From NCBI GenBank assembly GCA_900708905.1, contig CAADRB010000018.1:935245-999244 (forward strand): a DNA stretch of 64,000 nt, read 5' to 3'. Of this stretch, positions 12,816 through 25,200 are shown one piece after another; within the stretch, counting starts at the first letter, position 1; each line of letters starts with the position of its first letter. A program made the position numbers and the translations under genes. The DNA is from Hymenolepis diminuta. Lineage: Eukaryota > Platyhelminthes > Cestoda > Cyclophyllidea > Hymenolepididae. The notes below the pieces were generated by a model. That model was given only the letters and a program-made list of their open reading frames with translations, did not search any database and was not told the DNA's origin.

Positions 12816-12817
12816 TA

Positions 12818-15180
12818 CTACAGTAAGATGTGAACTGTAGCCACATAGAAGGATAAAAGGATATTTTAACCCCGATAGAATTGGAGAAATAAGTCTATCC
12901 TTCGAATTCCCTCGCTGTTTCCAGGATGTGTGTCTCCCGAAGTTTGTTTATCACTGCGTTCCCATGTAATCAGTTACTTTGGATCGAGACCACATAAAAA
13001 GGATAAGACAAGTAATGTCGCTAAATAAAATCGGAGGTGGTCGGGAAATCCACTCGAATCTGTGTAGTCATCTATGTGTAAATACGCACATGCACCTGGT
13101 CCGTTGTCGAGATTTTATCGTTTATGATCGCTAGGTGTTGGCCGACATCTGCAAGCTATGGCAATTATGCCATTTAATATCGTGAAGTTAAATATGTTAA
13201 GGGATCAAAACATCTTGAAGGACGAATCCCCTTGCGTTTCCTGAATTTTATCTGTTATTACAAGCCCCTAAGACCTCATTATCTCGACCTCATAGTGGTG
13301 CTTGAGGGGCTTGACCCCACTGTAACCTCAGGCACTATGTAATTAACCATCGCCTACAAGCGGTTTATATTAACTAACGGAATAAGCTAATTAAGTGGTT
13401 CAACTTCCCCTCGGCGATGTCTGGAATCATTCCATTTGTTCATACTACCCCTCTTAGATTCGACTATAAAAAGCTTTTTTGCACATATGCACGGTACACA
13501 CTTGTCGGTTACGGGTTCCTACGCTTTCCTCTTATCTCCTCTGTCCCTTATCTCTCTCTTACCCTCATAAACCCTCCTTTGTGGTTTGTTCAACACATTT
13601 TGATCTAATCAGTTCTTGATTTTTTGCTTTAAAATTGGTATTCTCCCTTAAACTCAGCAACGATCTTTTTTTCTATGCGTTTTGAACTTATTGCAATTTC
13701 GCATTATATTTTGATTCACTTTTCTGGTTCGTTTTACGTCTTAGCAACACTTTTTTTAAATTCTACTTGGGGACTTAACGGCCCATTTCGGGACAAATTT
13801 GCTCCTGTTAAACAATTACCTTTAATTAAGGGAAGAATCGCAGATGATCATCCTTCAACATTCAGTCTACAGGCATGCCAATCCCACAACTTGGCCGGTC
13901 CATACGTGTGTCTGTTTTGAAATAAGTATTTTTCCAGACGAGTTTTAAAATTTAAAGCAGCTATTCCGCCCCTACTTTCTGATATTAATAATATATTTCA
14001 AGATTTTCTCCGTCAGTGGCAGACAGAATGGAGATTTTTGAGAATAACTGATATTTGGCAATCAATGAAATACACTTGGGATATTTAGTGCTTATCTGCA
14101 AATGACTGGTTGGACGAGATAATCTTGATAGGGGACTCTTCAGTATTTCTATTATTTTAAAGAAAATTGTGGACGTAAAAATTATTATGCAGGGGCTTTA
14201 TTATCTGGGAATGACTTACTTTTATATTTTTTATTTTGTCCAAATTTGTCCGAGGGACAATTTTGCATTTGTATGAATTCACAGATATATGCAAAAATTG
14301 ATGTCAGCCTCGTTCTTGCGTTAAATTAACATTGGGACCTCATATTTGAAATATGAGCAGAATAATTTTAAGATAAATCATGATGCGCAATCAATAGAAT
14401 TTTTTCATCTGATGGTCCTGACATTGGTCATTTGATTATCACTTAACTGAATGATTCTTTGTGTATTCTCATTATTCACAATATGAAGGACGATCTTTTT
14501 GTGGTTTCGTGGTTGCGGAGGAGAGCGATTAGCAATCGTTTTCGAGAGACTGATTTTCTTCAATTTTACTAAATGCAGATACATTTGTTATATTACTGTC
14601 ATAATCTGCTCTTCTCTGTAGAATACCGTAATCGACTCTTGGGTTCCCTAAGACATTACACCAGTTACAAATGCGACGCGGCAACATCACAATACAAACC
14701 GCTCAATCAAAATAGGACGCACGTTTATGTGTCGATAAATCGATTTTTTATTCTGCGCCATTTACAATAGTAATGTAAATAAATTTATTCGAATAGAGGG
14801 GAATTAAATGGTGGAAGATAAAGAATCTTACATGTAAGATTTATTTTGGAGAAAATATTATTTTTTGTATATAACAGTTATATCCACAGACCATGTCAGA
14901 ACGCCTACTTATGTCTAAATTTAACGATATGAATGTTCGCTTAGAATATAATTATATTAATTTAAGCTTCCCAGAAATTATTATATATGCATTAATCATG
15001 CAACTGCACGATCACTGGATAACTGTTAATAACATTCTAGATAAAGACGTAACTCTAATAGTTGGGTGATTTAAAAAATCTGTAGCTAATACTACACAAA
15101 TAGGCCCTCGAATAAACCTTGTTAAATCTCTCAGAAGTCCAACCAGCTGTAGATAAGTACAGTTAGCCTCTAACAGAGTC
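12818..15180. other. Intergenic, no recognised gene
   Basis: Somewhat GC-richer between about 12880 and 13620 than around it. That part includes TATAAAAAG at 13465-13473 followed by a pyrimidine-rich run to 13590, which could be a promoter or part of an old retroelement terminal repeat. I could not link it to a coding exon. From 13.6 to 15.2 kb only chance ORFs are seen. Confidence 0.45.
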
Positions 15181-15330
15181 CTTTAGTACAAATTGCCAGC
15201 AAATGGCGAAGACGCAGAAGGCATCTTTTGAAGCAAATTATAATGCAACAACTCTTTGTACTTGAGCTCAGTGAATGTTACGCTGTATGAATTTTGTTCG
15301 CTGATTGTCTGGGAGGTCTCTACAAGCCCG

Positions 15331-15413
15331 TGCTTGCTCGATATGCGATCGATAGCACGCCACACTTTCCGGGATGTCCTAGTACGCGAGATTCTTTTAG
15401 GTAGCTTTGGTAG
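15331..15413. repeat. Repeat R2, copy 1
   Basis: About 83 bases resembling 59035-59119, roughly 70 percent identical by eye. Shared blocks include TCGATAGCAC, GCGAGATTC and TCGGTAG/TTGGTAG. A minus-strand open frame runs through it (to 15428), starting after RFVECVILPKLPK, but the other copy is not open in that frame, so coding is unproven. Class of repeat unknown. Confidence 0.6.
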
Positions 15414-15594
15414 TATTACACACTCCACAAATCTAAGTATGTTCTATTTTATTTTATCCTCGCGTCAATCATTATTATTTGGAACGGATCATCCTGGATT
15501 ATGCTATAGCCAGCAGATGTCTATCATCACCTAGCGATTAGAAATGATTGGCTGGCGATAAGATCTTCACTACAGTGTCCACCGGCGGTCCCTC

Positions 15595-15608
15595 TGTGTG
15601 TGTGTGTG
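15595..15608 (+). repeat. (TG)7 microsatellite
   Basis: Seven TG units read directly from the sequence. Confidence 0.9.
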
Positions 15609-15827
15609 CTTGTACATTGATACCCAAACGGGTGTCTATCATCGCGCCTAGACCCCGACAACGAGACATGACTGATGTCTAACGAAGAAATGTTTTGTAT
15701 ATAAACCTAATTTACTAATTAATAAATGGGGAAGAGGGGGAGTGGCTTGTCTGCCACCTCCGAGATGATGTGAGGATATGAGTGTGTTAGAAGAAATGAT
15801 AATTAATTTCTCACGCTCCCAAAATTT

Positions 15828-15979
15828 CTTCTATGAACAAAAATGTATTTTCTTTCTTTATTTCCCCACTGATAAAAGACACTTGATAATTATTCGCATT
15901 TGTTTAAGCCGATACCAATAGAGAGGGGAGTTTCGTTAATACACGCGTGTTGACTATAACGTGCCTTCTTATCTGCCGT
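15828..15979. repeat. Repeat R1, copy 1, ends at an assembly gap
   Basis: About 152 bases from CTTCTATGAACAAAAATG to ATCTGCCGT. It aligns with 43835-43988 at roughly 85 percent by eye, including GTTTAAGCCGATACC and GTTGACTATAACGTGCC. It stops at the first N. The second copy lies inside mariner copy 2, also at a gap edge. Confidence 0.85.
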
Positions 15980-16196
15980 NNNNNNNNNNNNNNNNNNNNN
16001 NNNNNNNNNNNNNNNNNNNNNNNNNNNNNNNNNNNNNNNNNNNNNNNNNNNNNNNNNNNNNNNNNNNNNNNNNNNNNNNNNNNNNNNNNNNNNNNNNNNN
16101 NNNNNNNNNNNNNNNNNNNNNNNNNNNNNNNNNNNNNNNNNNNNNNNNNNNNNNNNNNNNNNNNNNNNNNNNNNNNNNNNNNNNNNNNNNNNNNNN
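15980..16196. other. Assembly gap, 217 N
   Basis: Unsequenced bases. Open frames crossing it have no meaning. Confidence 0.99.
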
Positions 16197-16260
16197 CAGT
16201 ATCCTATAGAAAAGAGTGGACTATAGCAGTAGTTAACTATGTTTCAGAGCAGCTTTAGTT

Positions 16261-17785
16261 TCCACAGTCTTGTAACATTTGTTGAACTGAGTAGCTAATC
16301 AATGGCCTTCCTTAAGCCACCAAAGGTAAGTTCTGTACCACCATGTCGGTCGATAGATTCTTGAATTACTGCTCTAACAGCAAATATTATCTGTTCTGTG
16401 GAACTTTAAGCACAAAATCATTTTTAAGCATTTAATTATCGTTCATTTATATGTAAATTAAGCCTCTCAAAGGCCATCGATGCGAAGTATTTCTCCACCG
16501 TGTCAAGAAGAAAAATATTTCGGTAGCTAGTTGAATCAGTTCTTATTCTCTTACCTTCGTAAATACTGTTTACTTCAGCACCCATCCAGGATCTTGGTTT
16601 GGGGATTTTGTCTTGCCGAAGATCGGTAAAGAATGTCAGTAAATATGTAGCAAATTATGGTCCGCATTCAATAAGATCAGATTGCTATTGCTCTCTTGTT
16701 TTGCAATGAAAATATATCAGTAAATCAAGGAATTGGCAGGTGACTAACTCATCCATACAAGTAATTTTTGAGTGTATGTTAATAATGACCACTTCAAATT
16801 GGTGTTACTTTACAAAAACACTAATTTCTTTTAATATTTACTGACAAGCAATATGAAATTCCGAAAAATGCAACCTCAATTGTAAATACTAGACATCGCA
16901 ATATGATAAGGAGTATCAATAACGCCCTTCAAAATTATACCTAAATTTAATCTTCTCAGTTTTATTTCATTAGAGAATAAGTATGTAATTATGCTTTATT
17001 CACATTTAGACACACGCGGATATGACAAAGTTAAGCCCTATTAGAGGAGATAATATAAGTCATATATTGGGTTATTCAAAAGTGATGTATAAGTGTATAT
17101 ATGTATTGCTTGAAATGTTTTATAGGAAAAGCAGATATTAAAATATGTAGTACTTTATGCAACTAATCGGTTGAAATCCATCAGTGATAAGCGTTTACGT
17201 AATTATGAATCATAGGTTTAGGAGTAATATTCTGACAAAAGATGAGTAATAAAAATAATAAAAAAGTTAAAATGTGCTGGAGTGACTTTTAAAAATAAAT
17301 GCAGTTCTCTTAAACATCTAAACACATAACGTTATCACATTAATACTTGTGGCTAAAAGAAAAAAATTTGGGTAATTATTTGATACTTTAGGGCGAATAA
17401 AGTTTGAATTGAAAGACAACTGTGGTTAACTATAAAATCACTTACGATGATTTTTCTAACCCTTCCACAATTTAATTCCAAACGATTTCATGTTTGAACG
17501 TCATTTACAATGGAATGTAGGTTGTAAAAATTTTATTAAAACGGCAATAAAAACTGAAATTAGTGCCATATTCATGTTGAAACGAACAATTAGTGACCAG
17601 ATTTTATAATGCTATTCGCCTAAGTAGTGAAATAATAAGTTTAAACGTATAATTCTTTTATCAGAGCTAAAGTGTAGCATAAATATGCATTTGGTAAAAT
17701 CTTTTACTCATACTTACTATTATTAAGTATTTTCAAAACTACCAGGAAAACATTTGTTTAAGCGTTTTATTTTATTCAACTTGTA
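16261..17785. other. Intergenic, AT-rich
   Basis: No coding signal, RNA gene or repeat recognised. Its end, up to TTGTAG at 17781-17786 after a T-rich run, could be a splice or spliced-leader acceptor for the TMEM35B-like gene (inference). Confidence 0.5.
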
Positions 17786-17838
17786 GCTTCTCTAACCAAT
17801 TGAACCAGAGTCCGGGTTTTCAACGTAGCTAAAAAATT

Positions 17839-18330
17839 ATGGCTTCAAGGATCGGTGCTCAAGTATCCAGTGTAGTCCTGGGTGTTTTATTCGTCGCATC
17901 TGGTTCATTTAAAACTATACGATTTAATTCATCCCTTTATCGTGAATTGGTAAAGTTGTTAAAATGATTTAATAATTAAACCAAGTTAAAAGCATTTAAA
18001 AACTTTTCAGATGTGTCTCCCATTCGTGTATTTGGATTCAAAACGAATCCTCAGATTTATATGCAAACTTCCGGCGTTTTAGAACTTATCTTTGGTACAG
18101 CTCTTGCTGCAGGAACAGTTCGATCGCAAAATATTGCTTGCATGGGCTTAATGTGCATGATGTTCCTCACATCTTATTGTCATATAGTTCTCGGAGATAT
18201 CAGTAGTGTAAGTTTTTCATCTTCATTATACATCATTTTTTAGGCTGCTGTACCTATAGGCTATTTATTCCTTATTTATTGGTTACGTTCATCATTGAAA
18301 AAATCTCAGGAAGAAGGATATCAATCGTAA
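17839..18330 (+). CDS. TMEM35B: TMEM35B-like four-helix membrane protein, 3 exons
   Basis: Exons 17839-17949, 17986-18207 and 18244-18330 join in phase 0 to give 139 aa (human TMEM35B is 154). The start is fixed by an in-frame TAA at 17830-17832. Four hydrophobic stretches are visible: about 8-24 (SSVVLGVLFVASG), 66-82 (GVLELIFGTALAAG), 87-106 (IACMGLMCMMFLTSYCHIVL) and 112-125 (AAVPIGYLFLIYWL), ending in a basic tail. The loop SPIRVFGFKTNPQIY followed by GVLEL matches the FPLKVFGYQPDPLNYQ and GFLEL region of TMEM35B. The DoxX-like family also contains TMEM35A (NACHO), an ER chaperone for nicotinic receptors; whether this protein has that role is unknown. Both introns are exactly 36 nt. No clear polyadenylation signal follows. 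Confidence 0.85.
17950..17985 (+). other. 36-nt micro-intron 1 of the TMEM35B-like gene
   Basis: Begins GTAAAG and ends ACCAAG; contains in-frame TGA and TAA. The acceptor at 17985 is preferred over TTTTCAG at 18010 because only it keeps the frame and adds LKAFKNFSDV, which the family alignment requires. Confidence 0.85.
18208..18243 (+). other. 36-nt micro-intron 2 of the TMEM35B-like gene
   Basis: Begins GTAAGT and ends TTTTTTAG. Splicing joins GDISS to AAVPIGYLF in frame. Confidence 0.88.
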
Positions 18331-20130
18331 TTTCCTCATAAACATTCTCGACTAATTTATCTTTCAGTATTCTTAATTCGGATTCTTTGTTGGCATTTAA
18401 TCATGTGTATTTAAATATATTTGTGTACAGATTTTTGTTGTTTACGCGTGTTCTTTGACCAATTTTTTTTGCATGTTTATCTTGAATTAGTTTTCAGCTT
18501 TTCGTTTTGTCTTCTTTTCTATGTCCAACGTTTATCCAAGTATACTTCTGGTTCGTTTGATCTTAATTTATTTTTTTCCGACGTCGAAATATCATCAGTG
18601 TTCACATTCTATATTTGTCTTTTCTGTCGCCTTGGGCTTACTTTATCTTAATTTACATGATCTCTATTAATTTATTATTCTGAAGTTGAGCAAAAATGTA
18701 CAATTTTGGTGTTTGGGTGTATTTTATCAATTTCGTATTTTTTTCGCTATTGTGGTGGTGAAAATGATGTTATCTTCAAATACTTTCATTGAATTCATTA
18801 TTCCATAATTTTCGATCTTTGTTCAAATATTAGTGTAGGCTTATTTAACCAAAAGGAATGTCATGTTCATGTACATTGATATCCAACGGAGATATATATC
18901 ACTCATAGTATAGCATTTCATATGAGAAATCTATTGGAATATGACTATATAAGTTAAATGTAGAAATTCCCGTTTAGTAGAAAACTGAAAGAATGCGACC
19001 AATTTTTTTGCCATTTTGAAGAATCAATTCGGTTGTACTTTTCATATACTGGTCCCAAATTTTATTAAACACCTTCCAGTGGCTGAGAATTGCCTATTAC
19101 TTAGCCCGGTGGTCGCCTTCTTGATGTCTGTCTAGACTTATGGGTCTAAAACCAGTACTAAATTTAGTCAGTAGAACTACTTCTAGGAGCCCAGCCAACT
19201 CCGGAGATATTTCCTTGCATAAAAGTGGTCCCCTCAGGTCTAACAAGAGACGAAATTCTTTTCCAAATCTGATGACCAAAGATGCAGTTAAGACAAGCAA
19301 GAAATGAGAGCTAAAGAGGGAATAATTAGAAGAGTAGGAAATAGACATCAGGGCAGTGAGAGAGTGAAAACGGGGCTTTGATAAGCAGTCCGATTTACCC
19401 TACACTAAATTGACAGTCTTGCTTCTATCCACCTAATGAGCAGCAAATAATAACCTATCATCTTACGGAGCGAGGATATGAGTAAACAGTTAAGTTTGTC
19501 AAATTGCCACAGATATATCAAGACCCTTTTTATTCACATTGGACTAGATAATAACTAGAACGGATGGGAACACACGTACCAATCACAATGGCGATGAAAT
19601 AATCCAAATTATGGTAACGTAGATGAATCAGCCGAAGATCAGGAGAAAAAAATATTATTCACACATTAGTCGAGTCGTGATGTGTTTTCCTTATCGGAGT
19701 TATAGCATATTTAAGCCATAGAATATTCTGCCAACAAAGCTTTTAGTTGCAAAATATTATCCAGGAACATATATGAAGTAAAGTTCGCATTAGCTAAAAC
19801 ACCCCTACTATCCCCACTCTCTCTGAACTATCTTTCCTTCTTACGTGTTTAGACGACTTAATAACAAATTGCAAGATATTTTATTGTATCACGTACCTAA
19901 AAATACCCATATTTAAAGTTTTTGATTGATGAGTGCTAACCTAAATACGTAAAAATTAGATTAATCTTTAAACATCTTAATCCGGTTCGGTTAGATATTG
20001 TGGGTTATTTGCGCATATATGTCATTAAAAGCCTACACCCAAGCCATATAGAAAAGTATTTTTACCAAACGCATCTTCAGTGTATTATGGAGTCTCCCTG
20101 CTAAGAAATTGAAATCCTGTCAGTCTCTGT
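18331..20130. other. 3' flank of the TMEM35B-like gene and intergenic DNA
   Basis: The first 350 bases are T-rich and probably 3' UTR. Between 19080 and 19400 the sequence is GC-richer and could be an unclassified repeat. No coding exon recognised. Confidence 0.45.
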
Positions 20131-20241
20131 TAACCTAACTTAACCTGTGCTTTTGAACATTCCACCCACTGGGTGTGCACTTCTAGGTGTCGATTCCATG
20201 ACCTCCGACTTTGCAAATGAGCACGTCAACCGCTGAGTCAT
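20131..20241 (-). repeat. tRNA-derived SINE, copy 1
   Basis: Read on the minus strand it begins ATGACTCAGCGGTTGACGTG, like a tRNA A box, and continues to GGTCATGGAATCGACACC, like a degenerate B box, 30 bases further. It is followed by a shared tail AGTGCACACCCAGTGGGTGG. The second copy at 22151-22262 has the same order of blocks. Confidence 0.6.
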
Positions 20242-22150
20242 TTTTATTACTTGGAAATCTGTAGTTGTTTTAATTCAGCTTTTAAAATTTAAATTACCCA
20301 CTAGTATTTTATTAAACTTACATGTTAACTCCCACGCCTGCACCGTCCTGATTGTAGGATGATAATTTTTATGGGTTTCTAACCGAATGAATAATGTTCA
20401 CAAAATAATTGACTCCACTTGGCGTGCCGTACACTGTGATGACTCCCGTTCACTGCTCTTCTAATATTTAATTCCCATCTTGTCTTTCGTTTATCCCATG
20501 TGGTGCTTCAAAAAATCCTTGCTATTCACCATGCGGTTGATCGTATAATTTGAAAAAGGCTATTCTAACTTCTTAGCCGTTCGGAAGGTTATTATTTTTG
20601 TAAGAGGATATCTCTAAGCTCAATCTGGATAAACTCCTAAAGTCATTCCACTGATTGGATTTAGTAGAACTTTACCATATTATTGATAGAACCAAGCAGT
20701 GATTGGCAATTTTTATGCAAGTAGAAATCAGTTATGTACTTCGGCCATTTGACAATTTTACATGACCAAATATTTATGCGATAACAATATCGATAAAAAT
20801 TTCTGTAATGATGCTTTGACTAATCTGACACAGAAAAGACTTGAATCTACTTGAAAATAAGTCGTAACTATACCCCCTACTATTTTGCTTTCGATAAAGG
20901 CAGTTTGAAGCGGGAAGGGCAATAACTAGGTTTTTGTCTGATACACTAAGCTTCCGCTCTCTGAAGATTTGACGTCATCCAAAGAGTGCATTTGGCCGAG
21001 TTACAAGCCCAAAAATGTTGCCTAACATTTTCACATTATTTAAAACTAAACTGTTGGGTTTAACTTCTGATATCATCTAGTTTTATATTAATGAAAAGAA
21101 GACCGAAAGATTTCGAAGAGAAAAGGCCTAACCCAGATGAAAACACATTTCATCAATTCCTAATTTGAAATCAAGATTGGTTAAATTTAGGGGATAAACT
21201 ACTTATGACACATTTGAACAAAAAATCTCCTAAACCCATTAAAAGAAGTGGTTATAGTCATTGACTTGCGTGGACGGGCACGGGGGTGGGGGAGGGAGCA
21301 CCATCGTAGAGCCATTCTTGTGCGAAACTTGCATTCTAATATTTATTTTGTTGACTAGAGATAACCGGGTCGGTTGGTCACTGACACTATTGAGCGTGAA
21401 CCAATTAGAATTGACCTCGGACTTGACAGACGTCTACGTTGATTCCTGGGCAATAGGAACACAAACACATTTATAACAATTTACTAAGCTCCGGTTACGG
21501 ATGCTAAATTTAACCAAAGGAAGAGGGAAATTAAGTTGAAATGATACTTAATTAGACCATAAGACACACACAGTTTTCTTTTTTGGTGATGAAATTATTC
21601 TGAATGGCATCAAGCAATACGGAAGGGCAACTCTTGAATCCACGATATCTGATTTTAACGCTGTGCATACAACTCCAGTTAAAAATACTATAAATGAAAA
21701 TTATGATGTTTCAAACAAAGAATTTCATCAAATGTTAGTAAACTTGTTGATCGTTTTAAGTACCTAACACTTGGTTGACTGGCGATAACTTGCCAATTTC
21801 GAGCAGGTAATAATATTTACTACGATCCATCTTGATTTTATTTCCTCTCCGTCTTAATTCCCCGTTCAATTCTATCCCAATTTTTCAAGAGTCCTGCATT
21901 TTATACAAGCAATAATCAGGATGCAGGTATAACTTATCAATACATGCATAAAAAATACCTCAGTTCATTCAAGAAACACGAATTTAAGGAGCAGGAGATT
22001 TTATCTTAGTTTTTCTGATTTGAAAAATCATAATAATGTAATTAGACCTACAAGGATATTTAATTCCTAAGATAATATCTCCCAAATACTTTTAACACTC
22101 GTCATGGATAGATGGGATCTCGCTGAGGAAAAACTCGAATTATGCATCTC
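20242..22150. other. Intergenic, no recognised gene
   Basis: AT-rich apart from a GC-richer patch at about 21250-21450 with a G-quadruplex-like run (21276-21296). Nothing coding recognised. Confidence 0.45.
21276..21296 (+). other. G-quadruplex-capable run
   Basis: Four G runs read GGG, CAC, GGGGG, T, GGGGG, A, GGG. Loops are 3, 1 and 1 bases, a strong pattern for quadruplex formation. It stands out in DNA of about one third GC. Confidence 0.7.
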
Positions 22151-22262
22151 ATTAGCTTGACTTAATCAGTGTGTTCAGATATTCCACTCAGTGGGCATGC
22201 ACCGAAGAGCATCGTATCCATAACCTCTTACTTTGTGGAAGAGTACGTATACTACTATGCCA
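22151..22262 (-). repeat. tRNA-derived SINE, copy 2
   Basis: On the minus strand it reads GGCATAGTAGTATACGTACT then CAAAGTAAGAGGTTATGGAT and the tail GTGCATGCCCACTGAGTGG. It aligns with copy 1 at about 70 percent without large gaps. The boxes are degenerate, so it is unlikely to be active. Confidence 0.6.
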
Positions 22263-25200
22263 ATGGAGCACTAAAAATCAGCAACATCTGGTATTCCCGA
22301 CCGGTCACCCATTTAAGTACTAACGCAATTTGACGTTGTATTAATTCGGTAATATAACGGGAACTGGTGCTTTCTATGTGGGGCGGTCACTGATATGATA
22401 AATACCCCAAATACGTAGGTTTTTATTTCCAATGGTTTCGGAAATTTCGCTCCAATGGGGTTAGATACTCATAAAGTCATAACCTGTTCGCCCTTTGGTT
22501 GACCTTATTTAAGGTCTGCCATGACAGCGCTTCATGCACTTTTACTGTACCCATAAGAGAAATAAATGGGAGATACTAAATTTAGTCTCAATTTATCTTT
22601 TACGTACAACAATGAGACAAATGAAGTCTATGTTCTTACTGATTGCACCGAAATTCGAATAATGGTTGCGACATTATATAGCCTATTGTTACAAGTCAAT
22701 GTAGCCAGGGTTGGTTGGCAAGGGATAAAAATTAGATTAAATCTTTTTAAATCGATGGCAAATTTTATATTAAGACGGAAAAATCGTACTTTTAAAAGAG
22801 TTTTATAGGAGAATTCCTTCGTACATTCTTTCAGATTGAAAAGATTTCATTGATGGGGTGCTTCATTGACATCCAATCCATTAATCAGTAAACTTCCCAT
22901 TTTAAACGACCGTTATTGACTTGAAAAATCATTTAAAAGAGGCTCTGTCTGCTGCAACTTTAGATTGATATTAAATATTTGAAATTTAAACTCATGGAAG
23001 GTTTCTGTGATTCCAAAATCACCGATATATTTTTAATAATCCTCTGTTATGTCCTTCATAGGCTTATTCGCTGAATGTATTGGATAAATCGCAATATTTC
23101 CTCCATGATTCCATGCTATTTCATTTGAATAAAATAAATAAATCATTTAGCATTTACATTTTATACAACATTATTCTATGCATACAATTTATATAAATGC
23201 TAACATATCCGATTGCCCATGTTCTCCCTTTAATAAAAAATGGATTAAATAACTAAAAAAAGAATATTCAAATATTGACCGAAATGCTAAATTTGCAAAT
23301 ATCAAAGATGAGAAAAGACAATGATTGTATTTTTAATTGATTTTGCTATTTAGCCATGGGTGATGCACTGCGATAGACCATTGTCGAAAGCTTTTACTTA
23401 TGATCGACTAACTACTACGAGTTCGACAGACTTCTCCTTATTACTGTGACTCTGAGTGGATTAGCAATTTCCTATATTAAAAATTGGTACTGATATGACG
23501 CCGATATGCATGGCCTATAATCATAGGACCCATGCTCACAACCCACCAGGTAGTTAACGAGTCGCCTGTCAATCTTATTACAATAATTAGCCACAATAGT
23601 GCAAAAATTTCTATTTTAATTGTAGAAAGCAACCATCAAGGTATCGAAGTGTTGCACTTCATTTGACTTTTGGGATCGGGTTGCACAGTATTTCCTAAAT
23701 GAGCAGTTTACATTTCGAAATTCAAATTTCATGATTCGTCCCTTGGATTGCAGAAAATGCTTGACTATGATGCTCAGTATTTATTGGCTAAATTTTTAAT
23801 TAAGAAGGATCGATGTTTCCATTTTAAGTAACTTTTTCTCCCAGTATGATTTGACATGATATTCAACAGAGCACAATTTTAACGTAGCAGAAATGAGGTA
23901 GCTAAAAATTTAAGTCAGCAGAGCTCCGTAAGCTGAGTTTATTCAATCTGAACTCGATGGAATGTTTGGCAGTCTGAACAAAATTTTCATCTGTCCGGCG
24001 GTATATTGATTTCCGATTGTCAGCTATACGAAAAAAACCCTTTTTCCTACAATGGATTTTGTTACATTAAATGTGTTTTGAGAGTAAAGTGCATCAGTCT
24101 TGCCCGTTCAACTTTCATTAAGTTTGAAGCAGTTAAAGCTGCCGTTATAGTGCGGTAACGGCTGAGTCTTATATAAGGAAAACGATATTATTACCAATAT
24201 AATAGAAAAAACGTATTACAATCAATAACATATTTTCCATACACGCTTAAATTGCATATTTCAAATTTACATAATACTAACATAACATTCCTACAAGTCT
24301 TAGTATTTTTTTCTGAAATGGAAGTATCATCCTACTTATAATTAATGAGTAACATACGAATGGCGATGTCATTGAAAGAACGAAATTTGCAAAATTTGTC
24401 ATGGAGTCGTTTCGAAATAAATACCGGCACCAATTTGTTCTTACAAGTAAGCCAAACTTATTCCAACAGTCGGTGGGTAAATTCAAAATATGATAATTCA
24501 TAAAAAAGAACTGGAAAGCAAGATAATATTTTGATTCCAAGATTAATTATTATACTGCTCTAGCTTATTTTAACTCTTACACAAAATACAGAGTTTGGTA
24601 GTGTCATCAAGTGAATATTTATTGGGATCATTTTTTAATTAGCAATTCTACTTATTATTTAAATAATGGGACTTATAGGAGGGTGGATTTTTAGTCGGAG
24701 ATTTAGAACTGAATATGTCCAGTTTTCCAGTACATCTATAATACTTTAACAGTTAGTAATTATTCACTTTAAATTTGGGAATATTTTTATCTGTCGCATT
24801 TTCGGGTGATTTTTACCTATCATTAGTTTCGGTTAAGTATGTATTTCTTCAGAAGCATTGCTCTACTTTTATTATAGATCTGGAAACAAAAACTTGAATA
24901 TATAGACATTTAAACTTCCTTTACTTACCAGAAATTGAACAGTTGTAATCGTTGAATTGTGTACCATTTTTAGAATGCACTAGTAGATGGGTATCAGATT
25001 TCTACCCCTAACTGTTCTCCTGGCTGCATCTTCTGTCTACTACTGACCTTCACTACTGCAACAGAATATAGAGGGCTACATTTAGGACAATTTATTAGTA
25101 ATAGGGCTTGGTGAGAGAAGAGACCGGAAGAAATGGAGTGGCCCAAAATTGCTGATGGTTATCATGTCTGCAGGGGAAGGCAGATGTGATAAACGTAGTA

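Larger units (their letters stand above)
15181..16260. repeat. Repeat island around the first assembly gap
   Basis: The block is GC-richer than its surroundings. It contains a copy of repeat R2 (15331-15413), a (TG)7 run at 15595-15608, a GTATATAAAC TATA-like motif near 15700 followed by TAATAAATGG near 15720, a repeat R1 copy (15828-15979), and a gap of 217 N. The order TG-start near 15575, TATA box, AATAAA would fit a retroelement long terminal repeat on the + strand, but no second terminal repeat, primer site or polymerase frame was found, so this stays a suggestion. Confidence 0.5.

Noticed and set aside
15947..16258. Open frames of 80-100 codons across 15980-16196
   Set aside because: They consist almost wholly of N.
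18011..18013. TTTTCAG at 18010 as acceptor of TMEM35B-like exon 2
   Set aside because: Joining 17949 to 18011 shifts the frame and drops about ten residues that the family has.
18421..18651. Phe/Leu-rich 76-codon open frame after the TMEM35B-like gene
   Set aside because: T-rich 3' UTR; hydrophobic only because of TTT/CTT codons.
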